From Oegoconia quadripuncta (lineage: Eukaryota > Arthropoda > Insecta > Lepidoptera > Autostichidae), in contig OX438743.1 of assembly GCA_949316235.1 (NCBI GenBank), positions 30,287,242-30,351,241 of the forward strand: a DNA stretch of 64,000 bases. Direction: 5' to 3'. Numbering within the stretch: position 1 is the first letter of the stretch; each line of letters starts with the position of its first letter. A program made the position numbers and the translations under genes. A model generated the notes under the pieces. The model was given only the letters and a program-made list of their open reading frames with translations. It made no database searches and was not told the origin of the DNA. Shown here piece after piece: positions 33,047 to 44,640 of this stretch.

Positions 33047-33743
33047 CAAAAGGTTATATTATATAAGTATTTCGACCGTCGCAAGTTCGCAACTCGCATG
33101 AGTGCGCGTTGAAATTGCATGAAATTATTCCACCAATCGCCCTTCGATCTTCACACTACCAGGCGCTGGGTGGATTTCCATCCAACCAAACGTTCACACT
33201 AAGCGTTATTATTGGAATTGCATGGTTCATCATCATCAGTTTCCACCAAGTAAGACGAGTCTACACTCCTTCATAAAAAATGGAACAAGTTTATTTAGAT
33301 TAACATTGATGATTGAGATGCACCTTCTCAAATAAATGGAGACAAGAAGCAACCCGTACTTTACGGACATTAATTTTAATTAAAAGGCATTCAGCATTCG
33401 AAATGGTATGCTATAAAAATATTATCAGTGCTGCCATAATTTTAATGGTTGCTGTTAAAGCAAAAAACTATTTTCACTCGTTCACACCTCGCAAAATAAA
33501 TTATTACAATAAACAGCGTTTCCTTGGTTTTAACTGCGGACATCTACATAAATTCTGTCTTTTTGCAATGTACCGTTCGTTGTTTGTTTGTAAATGATGA
33601 TGGCATGCCACACGCCATTTTAGGAGCCGACAAAATTTGCGGAAAACTTTCACAATTAATTTCTTCATTTAAAAATACCACCGCATTCAATCTATTTTGT
33701 GAACATAAATAAAAGAGTGTAAAATAGTTGCATAAAAATAAAA
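33047..33743. other. No recognised gene
   Basis: Three overlapping short frames (33313-33597, 33524-33712 plus; 33544-33768 minus) have no motif. Their overlap on both strands argues against coding. Confidence 0.45.
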
Positions 33744-33975
33744 GTCGGTTTGGTTGGTGGTAGGGCATTTTAAATGTCTGCCTGGCTAGCTACCACTAAA
33801 TCTGCCGCCAAGCAGCAATGTTAATAGCATTGTTGTGTTCCGGTTGTCAGAGATAAGATAGCCAGTCCCCCAAATGTGTTGAGGTTTCCGGGTCAGTACG
33901 CTTCCACCTTCGACCTCATCTACACTTAACATCAGGTGTGATTGAGGTCAAGTACGAACCCGTACTTAACAAAAA
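33744..33975 (+). mobile_element. SINE family B, 5'-truncated copy
   Basis: It starts within the body at GGTTTGGTTGGTGGTAGGGC, continues with AGATAAGATAGCCAGTCCCC and GCTTCCACCTTCGACCTCAT, and ends GAGGTCAAGTACGAACCCGT with an A run. Only the head is missing, as expected of incomplete reverse transcription. Confidence 0.8.
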
Positions 33976-35835
33976 AATTACCGGCTGCCAGGAACCGCAT
34001 TGCTTTATTAAAAAGTATTTTGTGAAAATTTATAACAGATTATTCTACGAAAATAAGACAACAGTTGAAAAATTCATATTCTTCAATACGTGATTAAATA
34101 CAAGTGGTACCTTACTATCTTTTTACTACATATTTCTTTAAAAAACTTATATATTAAAATTTCACAAAATTTTAATAAAGCAGAATGTATAAATTCCCAG
34201 GACAAAGCCTAGACCCAGTAAAGTTGCGCGCTACAGGGCGTTCCATTCTTCCGAGACGACAATAATTGGAGCATGATGTATAATAACAGGCACTGAGACG
34301 GAGCCCGGCCTTTGTTGGGCCAAATTAAAGGAAACTCGTCGCCATGGTTACTGGAAGAGAAAACTTTCTGCGCGAGATAGTATCTACTCCTTACGGGTAG
34401 TTGATTCCACTAACTTACCTAACAAAGAACAGATTTTATTAAAAATAAGACTGTAAATAGAAGCGTAAACTCAATCATACATACAGATGTATAATGATCG
34501 TTTTCCCAAATGGGGTGGTCAGAAAAATACTTAGACTATACTGAGATGTTTTTGGTCTTCCTTAAATTTGTTACCTCAAGATATCTAATGTATTGGGAAA
34601 TATTTTATTCGGGCCTAATTGCATTAGGAAATATTTCTCAAGAGACTTCACTAAGCTGTAAATCATTGCTCGTTCATTCACAACTTTCTTTTATATTTTT
34701 TAATTAATCAACCCATTGTTGCACCTTGCTAGCAATTCATAACGAATGTCAAGCGTTAATAGCCCAAGTTGGGAAGAGAACAGTGGTCGAAGAACTCTCT
34801 CGATAATTGGTTTTCGTATTCCGAGGCTCCCCCGTGTTTTCCCAAGGTTCCCCTAGTACATGGGTGCTAATTGAATGCGTCAGAGATCATTTGTTTGAGC
34901 ATCTTTGCTGTATTTCGAGTGTGGTTGATTTCGCTACTGCAGTTTGCGTTCGCTCGCTAAATTTGGAACTACGTAAGCACCCTAGAAGTAAATTATGGTA
35001 GATCGATACGTCTATCCATTAGACGTTTATCCCCTTATCCTTACATATAGTACCAAACTTGGCGATCGAGCTAAACGGCAAATTATTAACTATCGAACGC
35101 AATTTTTTTTTATGTGCGACGACGACTGGACAATTCACAGTTAAAAATCTATTTAAAGCATACGTGTTTTTTTATGTTTACATAATTAAATTAAATTCTA
35201 TTTTATTTATTTGGACTCAACAACGAAACTTTGAAGTGTGCTTTCTCCCACTACATATGAATTTGGATGCGATAAAAATATTTCTGGCATTTATTAAACT
35301 GACATGTATGTACACGTAGCCGCGTTATTCACATAACGTCGCACGGTCTATCTATATTGATAGTGTTACGGCCAGTGTGATATCGACTGTACCAAGCAAA
35401 ATAAGACGGCATCGACCCTATGGCAACATAGCATTTCTATGATTTTGGATATTAAAAATTGACACGAGCAAACTGTAGAAGTTATATTATTTCCACCTAC
35501 TTCATTTAAATTTCAAGTTTCAACATCTTTACAAGAAGTAATAAGCAGTTTAACGAATACTACAATTTTAGTCAGATATCATCACACCATTCACATCATC
35601 AGTTGACCAGGAAGTAGTAACTGGATCTACGATGATAATGTGTTTGTTTGTTTGTTTGTAAACGCTCTATTGTACAAAGAGGCAATACATTAATTTTGCA
35701 TTGATACAGAATTTGAATACAACGGCGGACTTATCCCATAGAGGGATTTCTTGCAGTCAACCATAGGGTTAGTTAGAAAACAGTAGATTGGGGGTATACA
35801 AATTACAGAAAATTCAAACTAAAACAAATATTTAA
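33976..35835. other. No recognised gene
   Basis: 34508-34530 (AAATGGGGTGGTCAGAAAAA) is a fragment of the GTGGTCAGAGA repeat. GTTTGTTTGTTTGTTTG at 35643-35659 is a short microsatellite. The 86-codon frame at 35059-35319 has no motif. Confidence 0.45.
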
Positions 35836-36032
35836 ACATTCGAGTTTGGACTCACTTTTGAATTTGTGAAGCTGCTCCGTGTTATTTTTTTTTTGAAGAT
35901 CTGATGAAGACCCCCTAGGTAGTAATTGGATCTGTATACGCAATGGTAATCACTAAAACATTTCGTATTTGGACTCAAACCTTTAGATTTATGAAGGTGC
36001 TTCCGTGATAAGAAAGATCTGATGATGACCAA
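35836..36032 (+). repeat. Decayed tandem duplication, about 121-bp period
   Basis: 35836-35910 (ACATTCGAGTTTGGACTCAC ... GAAGATCTGATGAAGACC) and 35957-36027 (ACATTTCGTATTTGGACTCA ... AAAGATCTGATGATGACC) are diverged copies in tandem. Confidence 0.6.
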
Positions 36033-36360
36033 GAACTAGTTTTGTTACTTTTTAAAGTTTGGCCATTTCTTGCCGGGCTTGTAATTTTTAATTTTGTGAA
36101 TTTGGATGGATGGTTACTATAATAATAACAATGCCGGGATCGAACACTGCTTCTTAAAATACAAGAGCAATGTAAGTTTAAGGAGCAGGGTCCATTAATT
36201 GTGCTTAAGTGTATTTGTTATGTACCTACTAATTCGATAATTCGCTGCTTGAAACTTAGCCTTAGTTTGAGTCAATAAACTTTATTTTATTAAATATATA
36301 TATATATGTTACGATATCAGTAACGAGTGATGGTGATTTGTTATAGAAATTACAGAATTC
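36033..36360. other. No gene seen
   Basis: A TATATATATATAT run lies at 36293-36307. Anonymous. Confidence 0.45.
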
Positions 36361-36450
36361 GTGACGTTGCCGTCGGTGTACCCTCTTAAACATCGATCCA
36401 TAATTTCAATAACTACTGCTGGTGGGCCACGGGCGCTCGGCGGCAGGCAA

Positions 36451-36552
36451 CATGGCCGCCAACATCCGGTATATCGTGTTTGCCACGTCCGTTGCAACGG
36501 CATCCGTTCTGGCGCGCTCCCCGTCGATAATTGTGCACGTCGCTTTTAAAAA
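36451..36552 (+). CDS. Possible first coding exon of a host gene
   Basis: From ATG in AACATGGCCG the frame encodes MAANIRYIVFATSVATASVL and then ARSPSIIVHVAFKN. It runs directly into GTAAGT, a consensus 5' splice site, at 36553. The start context and the local GC/CpG-rich patch at 36415-36540, unlike the AT-rich surroundings, fit a 5' exon. The peptide is hydrophobic with an ARS motif, so it could be a signal or transit peptide. Against this, no downstream exon could be matched, and a diverged copy of its start (37851-37915) exists nearby, so it may be repeat DNA instead. Confidence 0.25.
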
Positions 36553-37534
36553 CGTAAGTACCTACTTAAGTAGTAATATGCAATCTTGACGATATTTTTT
36601 CCCATTGCATTCGAACTAATTAAATGAACCCGTGTTTAGGTGCAATGTTCCTTAACAAAGATGACAAAACGAGCAATCATGCAATCACCACCATCTCTAG
36701 CCGTCTATCACCGCCATTTCTTTTATAAACTATTTGACGTAGACAATAAGATTTAAATTGTTATTCTACAAATTTCATAAATATAATTTGTTATACGTAT
36801 CTACTTTGCGTGATGTTGCCGACTATGCGTAAAGCCCTTTAATACTTTTTTGAATGAAAAAGAAAACCGCGTCGACGTTGCTGTTTTCCAGCTTGTCTCG
36901 AAAAGTATCGCATATTGGAAACAAAGTCTTGGTGGAAGAAAATTTGTATTATGTTTAGTTAAAATTCTGCTTGTTCAGCATTTCATTACAGTTTAACCTT
37001 TGATTCCTGTTCAAATGAAAGCTAAAATTTAATAAACGTCTTATGTGCAATGAATTTATTAATATACTCGTTCAGTTTCACAACAATACCTTTTCGTGAG
37101 ATAGGGTGACAAAACAGTGAGAAACAGTAGTAAAATTATCGGAATCTTGACTCGTTAGCATTTACTACATCGTCGATAAAACAGAGTCATGACTCCATTT
37201 CCGGTAAAAAAAATGTATGACAAATAAATTTAGAATGTAGGTAGGTAATTCTAATGATGTGCAAAAATATAATATGGGCTCTAGTACACCATCTTAAATA
37301 AAAGGTATTAATTATTATATCACTATTATTGTCGGATCGGAGATATGTTGCATGGAAAAGTAAAATTTTTATATATATTTCAATTAATCAAATACGCTTT
37401 ATTGTTTATAATTTTATAATGAAGCAATATCTTTACCTCTGTGGTTACAGTAGCGTATCGTCGTTGACTCGATCGTTTACTGACTATAGTAGCTACTAAC
37501 CTACCTATTTGTCATAAAAAAAATTTAACCAACT
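36553..37534. other. No gene seen
   Basis: It would be intron if the exon at 36451 is real. No frame or repeat recognised. Confidence 0.4.
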
Positions 37535-37757
37535 CATTTGGGGCACTTGTTATCTTATCTCCCCTCCCACAGCCGGAACACAACAACGCTATTAACATTG
37601 CTGATTAGCGGCAGACTTAAATAAGATAGTGATGCAGGTAACATTTAAAAATGTTCTACAACCAATCAAATCGACCATGTACGCCGCCGTGTAATCAAAC
37701 ACGCAACCTCAGTTTTGTAAACCGTATGTCGTTTACATTAAGCTACAGAGGCTGTTA
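37535..37757 (-). mobile_element. SINE family B, old diverged copy
   Basis: Blocks CTCATTTGGGGCACTTGTTA, CCGGAACACAACAACGCTAT, GCGGCAGACTTAAATAAGAT and TACATTAAGCTACAGAGGCT align with the family in order, with many substitutions. The B-box is degraded (GTGTTTGATTAC). Confidence 0.7.
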
Positions 37758-37844
37758 AATACATACTTTACAGTATTGGCAACTGATTATCATATAACTA
37801 TATTATAAATAATCTATTTTGGTCATATGTAACTAGTGGATGCC

Positions 37845-37915
37845 AATATGGCAGCCAACATCCGTGTTCCGGTCTGGCGAGTCCTCCTCTCCATTAATTG
37901 TAGCCGATGGTGTTA
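37845..37915 (+). repeat. Diverged partial copy of the 36451 start region
   Basis: CCAATATGGCAGCCAACATC and CCGGTCTGGCGAGTCCTCCT parallel CAACATGGCCGCCAACATCC and CCGTTCTGGCGCGCTCCCCG at 36447-36520. The frame from this ATG closes after about 22 codons. Confidence 0.4.
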
Positions 37916-37979
37916 AATATTTACAAGATGCATGGTATTGTTTTATTATTCATTTGTTAATTTTGCTGTTAATCTCCCT

Positions 37980-38012
37980 AAAATAAATAAATAAATAAAT
38001 AAATAAATAAAT
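37980..38012. repeat. (AAAT)n microsatellite
   Basis: About eight AAAT/ATAA units in a row. Confidence 0.9.
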
Positions 38013-39315
38013 TGCCGGGGACTGAATACTCAGGTTACTAAGTTTTCCTTCTTCAATAACAATGTAAGTATTTAAAAGCCTTGACTGCACTTGAAAAAGG
38101 AACTACAAAGACTACTATTAGTTCAAAATCCGTCAACCCATTCACTAAGATTTTTAGAACATGCATGCAGTAGACTACTACAACCATGGCTTAGAAGCAG
38201 ACCCGCTATTTAGTATTTTGTGGGCGCCATATTAGATTTCTTCCTATAAAACGTATCTATCCTATGACACTGTAGTCAGCATGAACATCATTGAACCATT
38301 GACTGAAGAAAAACTCTATTGTGTAACGCAATAACAGATGGACTGATGAAATTAATTCATTATTCAAATATTTTGACTTGTTGATCATGCAATTGTAAGT
38401 TATGACTTTTGTGTGACAGTTTAATGACAATCCGTCAATCATTCGCCAGTTACCGCATTGAAAACCCATTTTTTTGTCGGAAAAACATCCTTACACATAA
38501 AAATATAATGCTTGACTAACGATCAGTTAGACTCGAGATTCTTTTGTCGGAATATTTCATCAATCATGACTGACGGAATTGACTGATACTTGTATGAGCA
38601 TGAGGATACCTAGCAGAGCGCAGAATGTAGAGATTTCTATTGAATGATTCCTCTTCACACCGCCTGAATGGAAACTCACCCTAAGAGCGGTGGCATGTTT
38701 TGGTGAGGATGTACTTGCAGATATCCCGCCAGAGTTTCGATATTTTTTCTTTTCTAATAATTTCACCACGCATATTTATAGAAAAAGCAGAATACGCGTA
38801 AACGTAAGCGGTAAATATTATACTAGTATGTATGTATTATACCTATCCATTTCGCCGGTAGGCATTTTGCGAGATTCTCTACAGACGTAATCTCTTAATA
38901 AGGCCTTTGTTTCACTTTATTAAGGCGAGGGATCACTGAAGCGTTTACACTGTCAACACACATCAGAAGAAAGCTTCACCGTACATGAATTTGAATTAAA
39001 CCCCGCCTTTTTCATTAGGAAGTAAATGCTCCTCTTGAATATTTATGTGTTGTTCCTCATTTCCTGTTTATTCGATGTCCCTATCCCTCGTAATGCGGTG
39101 TCCTTCTCTAAAGTGTACTGTGAAAGTCAATTGTTGCAAATAGGTTCCTTTGAAGTCGGTTTTCTTATCTCAGCTTTTAGCAGTTTTTTGTACGGTAGGT
39201 ATATTTTCTAAGTGCTTGACTGTGTAATCGAAAAAAATATGACGAAACACTTGAATAAAAAAATAGAAAGAGACTGCAGTGTCAGCATTTTGGAAAATAA
39301 TCAGTCTCATTAATG
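38013..39315. other. No recognised gene
   Basis: Short frames at 38257-38469, 38560-38769, 38690-38890 and 39026-39211 lack motifs, and two overlap on opposite strands. Confidence 0.45.
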
Positions 39316-39324
39316 TCTACAATG

Positions 39325-39480
39325 ATTTATTTATTTATTTATTTTATTTAACACTTTATTGCATACACAGAAAACAATTACAGTGATACTTAAGAGTAAG
39401 ATATACAAAAGGCGAGCTTATAACTAAAAGAGATATCTTCCACCAAACCCAACATAGGAAATAACAATAGTGAAGGGGAA
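39325..39480 (-). mobile_element. LINE/retroposon 3' tail, minus strand
   Basis: Minus-strand reading: TTGGTGGAAGATATCTCTTT, GCTCGCCTTTTGTATATCTT, GCAATAAAGTGTTAAATAAA and a (ATAA)n tail at 39325-39345. It matches the layout of the tail at 17341-17504, including the AATAAA signal. Confidence 0.55.
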
Positions 39481-42400
39481 ACATGATGTACTTATTACAC
39501 GCCAAATACTCTTTTTTATACATAAATAATAACAACTGACTTAACTTTTTATTAAATGACGCTGGTGCGACGAGCAACGTACGGTATCAGATAATTTCGA
39601 TAACACCAAAGTTCACGCTCTAAGCTGACTCTGTAGGTATACCTGTAATGTATTTATCAGCATTTGACATAATACGCAATGTATGAGTACGTATTTAAAA
39701 TTCCTTATTTCATACCTACGTAATGTTGACTCCATGAGTCTTCAAATCTCAATTAGGTCTTTATAAGAACGCACCCACGCAGAATTTACCTAAGAAAAAT
39801 TAACCTACAACTTGATATATCCCTACATTTTGTAGTCTCATCTGGTGCGACTTGATGAGTAGCATGTGCGTTTGAAATGTAAATGCCTCCGTATACAGGA
39901 TGTACGTCGTATAGTAGTGATATAAAGTAATTATTGCGTATTCCGAAGCTCTACGCTACGCGCCATGTCTGCATTCGCTATAGGGTTGTCAACCGTGTTT
40001 CCTATTATATCAATTGCCTAACTGTTCTCAATGGCCTTGAGCAAAGAAATAATTGAAAAATTTTCATACACGATTGAGACACGCGCGGTGGGTTTTAAGA
40101 ATTCATAATTTCAATTTATAATAACCTGTATACACAGATTTTGATTTTTTTTTCTATTTCAAAGATTTGGTTTTTTTTTTCTATTTCTATACGAAACTAC
40201 CTATATTTCATTGGATTTATTAGCCCAAAAAGAAAACGTGTTACACCTACCGATTTTACAACTACATGCGTTGCGGATTATTTTCCGAAAATAGTTTTAA
40301 AGATTTATGCTTGAAGAGAATGTTGCTTTTTTTTTCTCTTTATTTAGGAAACATACAGTACAAAATTAGTATTCATCAAAGGAACTATTATAGATAGAGC
40401 GGAGATCAAAAGCATTTTCACTATATATTATAGATATAGCGGAGATCAAAAGCATAAGAAATACAGAAAACTGGCATTTGATTATTGTAATTAGTTTATT
40501 TATCTGGCTTATAATGCTTAGGGAATTTGACAAAAGGTTTCAGAATTCAATGTAAGTAGTCAATAATTCGAAAATCTTGTATTTTCAACCCTAAGTTTGA
40601 CTGATGTTTATATTGTCTGTGGAGGAAATAACGTAAATGTTCAGGAGGAGGTAACATAGGTGAATTTGGCAGCAATATCAAATGTTTGCAACACTGCTAA
40701 CGACGCCTTGTGTTGTTTGCTATGTATATGTATGTTAACTACTTAATTAATTTCAGAATTTTGACTTGAAAGGAACGTGACCCTTGAGAAATCAACAGCG
40801 AGCGTCAGAGCGGCGGTTGAAGTATTACAGAAGCTCTCATATGAGCATAAACTTCCACATTGAACGTATCGATACCGACATTTAAATGCTTGAAGTCATC
40901 AGTTTTGTAAAAGGACTATTCTTTCTGTAAGATGACATTATTTTTGCCCATCTAAATAGTAGTCCGCTTGACTTAACGATATTTATCTGATATATATGAC
41001 ATTGAATGCACCAACCGTGTCAGATCGTAGTCTAGGATGTGATCACGATGTGCCGTCTAGGTTTAAAACAGAAGCTCTTGCGATCAAAACTTTCATACTA
41101 ATAGTTGTGGATTGCACTGCTGCAAAACATTCATCACGCAGAATCTCTTGCAGAATTTAAACTGCGTCTTAAGCAATATTATTCATCTAATTAGTTAATT
41201 GTATGTGTATTATTTATTGGGTTTATTTTTAGTTATCCTATTACAATATATTTTCTATGTACTGTTTATAACTACTGACATTTATAGTTTAGGCTTACAT
41301 TACTTATCCATTTACTTTAAACATTGCCGTCAGCCTATTTAAAAGCTTGACTGATGTTGTCTAAAACGAATCGCTATCAGCGTCATCGTCTTTCTATAGG
41401 TACCTTAGGTGTTTTGTGTTCTTTTGTGTCAATACACAATTCAATTATATTAATAAACTATTGGTATCCATAATATTAGTTTGACCGACCACTTCTAATA
41501 AACCTATATTATCTCATTTTTGACTTCGATTCTCTGAATTGTGGTACGATAATAACAAAAGTGATATACGCTTTGACCAATATTAAAATTTCAAGAAAGA
41601 ACTTTTTCATTTCCCACCAAACCTCTCCACTGTTATTTGCCAACGGAAAATAGTCCAAGTCCTAGCTACTTCGCAGCAAAGAAAGACAGGAACAATTTAG
41701 AGCACTCTCAAAAGTCAGTCCATTTTAAAATGTGTCCGAGATACCGTATTCCACTTTTCAAACACAAGAGCAATTTCACATTGGACAAGAAAATAAAAGA
41801 GTAGTCAACGGATGTGCAACCGAGTTGAAATACATTTTAATCTTGTAAGTCTTTAACAGCTCTAAACAAAGTAAAGTTGAGCATGAATTAATATGAGATC
41901 ACAACATAATGCAATGGTGGTAAACAATACTGTTATAGAAACTTTAAAATTTACTTTAATTGTTGCTCACTGTCACTTTTTTTGACTTGATGCCGCCATC
42001 TTTTCTAAGTTTCCGCCAAGCACCAGCGACAGCGTTAGTCGAAAAGCCAACAAGTTTAAGGCTCCAAGCCACTCACATGCAAACTCCAACAATTGTATCT
42101 GTGAATACGTCACTCTTAATCGTATTTCCTCCCTTCTGATGCGAGTTCACAAACTGTTTAAACTCACTAACTGGGTTCGTAGCGTAACCTATTTATTTCC
42201 ATGTCTGACTTATTGCGTTACTGCACTGAAGATTTGTCAGATATTTTGGTATTTTCGTATAAAACGTTAATATTTGTTACAGGAGTCTAGATATTTTAGA
42301 TAGATTAAACAAATAAAATTATTTTGTTTAAAATTATAAACTTCTGTTAGTTTATTAACCAATAATTTGTAAGACGTTTTACCCCAGTCAAAAGTATCAT

Positions 42401-42820
42401 CAACAATTAACAAAGATTGAACGAGTAGTAAAGCCTTCAGCTGGATTTATACAATACACATAGAATAATACAAAACCTAATGAGGAGCGGTTTATGTGTC
42501 ACACCAGCTTAGTAGTGGGAACGTAAAGCTAACAAAACTTTGAGTATTCTATAGATACTCGTACTTAGAGCTTTGTTGTAATGTTTTGAGTTTCTTCTTC
42601 TATTTTTATTTTGCTTTAGTTTCCACTGTCCGTTTATCTATACAATAACTTCAAGGAGTTGCGTTTTTCTTCTTTCTGAAGTTTACGTTCCAGTAAATTG
42701 ATAAGCTGCTTATTTCATTATATCAAGCGAGTTATAGCCACCTCGCTTTTTATTACGTTTTTTTGTTTACATTATATCTAATATCAATTTACTTTCGTTC
42801 TGGATCCATTTATTTTAGCA
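39481..42820. other. No recognised gene
   Basis: A small tandem duplication lies at 40387-40456 (ATTATAGATA(G/T)AGCGGAGATC followed by AAAAGCAT, twice). TTTTTTTTCTATTTC occurs twice at about 40146-40188. The rest is anonymous AT-rich DNA without motifs. Confidence 0.5.
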
Positions 42821-44340
42821 ATGAATGCAATGTATCCAGATCTGGTGTTAATCCGTTTAGGGGCCCAATCTTTAATATTGAACCGACAATACCCGTCCAT
42901 ATACAGCGAACCTCATGAAAATGTATCAGAAAAATCAAGTAACCGATTCCCAACACCTCTCCTTTACCTGTATGGTTCAAGACACGGGGTTAACGTCAAA
43001 ACAGAAATTTTAGTACGCAAGAAGACATTCGAACTTTTCCGTATTTCCAAATCCTATCTCAACAGAAACTATTTCTTGTAGTTAAAAAGAAGGTGTAGGG
43101 TCGTTTTAATAAGAAATGACCTACTTGAGGAAGTAGTTAAGATCGCAGAGGCAATACGTCAATTTAAAAAGGATTTTTATTTAAATTTCAAAGTGACCCT
43201 AATATATCTTGTCGTATACCAATCTAGTGACATTGAAATATATTTTTTTTTTTTTTGCGGTTAATTTAAAATATACATTTAGTAGATTACGATCTATACT
43301 TTCCTGAATGAGAATGTATGTTTGTTAATGTTAAACATATATTCAAAATTACAACACCTACCTACCTTTATAATTTTTAAATTTCATTAAAAAAACTATC
43401 GGTATATAAAATCAGAATAAATGAAACCACTTTAAATTACAATTAACTTGTCTAACATTGTAGATAACATCAGTTTCGGAGATTCATCAATTTCGCTCTT
43501 GACTCCTCACTTGAGTCGTTCACGGTCTGCATAAATATTCAGTGTGGGGCGAAGATCTCTTATTAATGAAAAAGGGTCACGAGGTATTTTAATTCAACTA
43601 CGTGTTAAGGATTTCAGTGGGATATTTACACGGGGTTATACCTGGGTTTGGGAAACTTTTAGTTTTGCCAAGGGAAGTATATCTTGGCATTTAGGAGACG
43701 TCTAAATTTGAGAAAGCCGTCGAATGATTGTATCGCTGTTTCTGATATTGAGGAAAAGATACTCGTACATAATAAATTATGTGATGCGTACTGGTCATTT
43801 GTCAGGAAATGCAATTACGAATGTGGTGTATATTTTCTTATACACATACAATTGATTGCTCAACCTCAAACACACCTGATATCACCAAGAAGCCTCAATT
43901 TAATAAGAGAATTGTTATCTTTTCGCAAAATACGTTATATTTTAACGTACTGCTGCTCAGCTTAGCTTAGTAGTCTGTCAGGTAATAAGGAAGCGGTATT
44001 TAGCCAGCGAGCTTTAAATGAAATAAATCAGAAATTTAATCTAATATACCACATGAAAAAAATGTTAAAATGACGTTACGGAACATTAATCCTTAGATAT
44101 ACCTACAACAGGAAGAGAACATGGCGCTGTGTAAAATTCAAGTCAGGGTTGCGTGAACGTCGCCGAATGATTAATAATGCGAAACTAAAGTCAACGAACC
44201 TTGTTGAACAGAGATTTGTGAATACGTACCGACGTGTTACATGCTCCTCAACTGGTAAGGTTACAATATCGGACCCTATTGAAATTCGAAAATAAGCTGT
44301 ATGGAACACCAATGATAATAAAATGTTTAAAAAGGACTGT
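42821..44340. other. No recognised gene; two uncharacterised frames
   Basis: Plus frames 42821-43081 (86 codons) and 43684-43965 (93 codons) are open but show no motif, no clear splice context and no repeat relation. I would not call them genes. Confidence 0.4.
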
Positions 44341-44347
44341 TTTAAGT

Positions 44348-44640
44348 TCATCATCATATCTGCCGACGTCCTCTGCTGAACATAGGCCTCGAACATAAAA
44401 TTCCAGAGTGACCGGTTCGAAGCGGTCAGCATCCAGAGATTTCCCGCGACCCTTATCAGGCCGTCGGTCCGCCATGTGAGTGCACGTCCTATGCTATGCT
44501 TGCCTATGCGTGGTCTGAGCTGCCACTGCCACTTCAACTTGCTAATCCGCTGGGCTATGTCAGATGCCTTCGCCAACGGATTTCTTGATTCCTGATTCGA
44601 TTCCGTCGAAGCGCCGAGCATCGCCATCTCCATATCACGT
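44348..44640 (-). mobile_element. 3' end of an RTE-type LINE (fragment 3)
   Basis: The minus-strand frame 44103-44633 includes DIAQRISKLKWQWQLRPRIG then KHSIGRALTWRTDGLIRVAG, and NRSLWNFMFEAYVQQRTSA, followed by a GATGATGATG-type end at 44348-44356. The arrangement (IAxRIxxLKWQW ... GKRSxGRPxTRWxDD ... VAG ... AYVQQW) is that of RTE LINE C-termini. Two further segments are altered and some residues deleted (the GHVARRTDxRW portion is missing), so it is a decayed copy. The ORF continues by chance beyond the LINE end. Confidence 0.8.

Noticed and set aside
44103..44633. A 176-codon minus-strand gene
   Set aside because: The readable part is a decayed RTE LINE C-terminus, and the frame runs on past the LINE end by chance.
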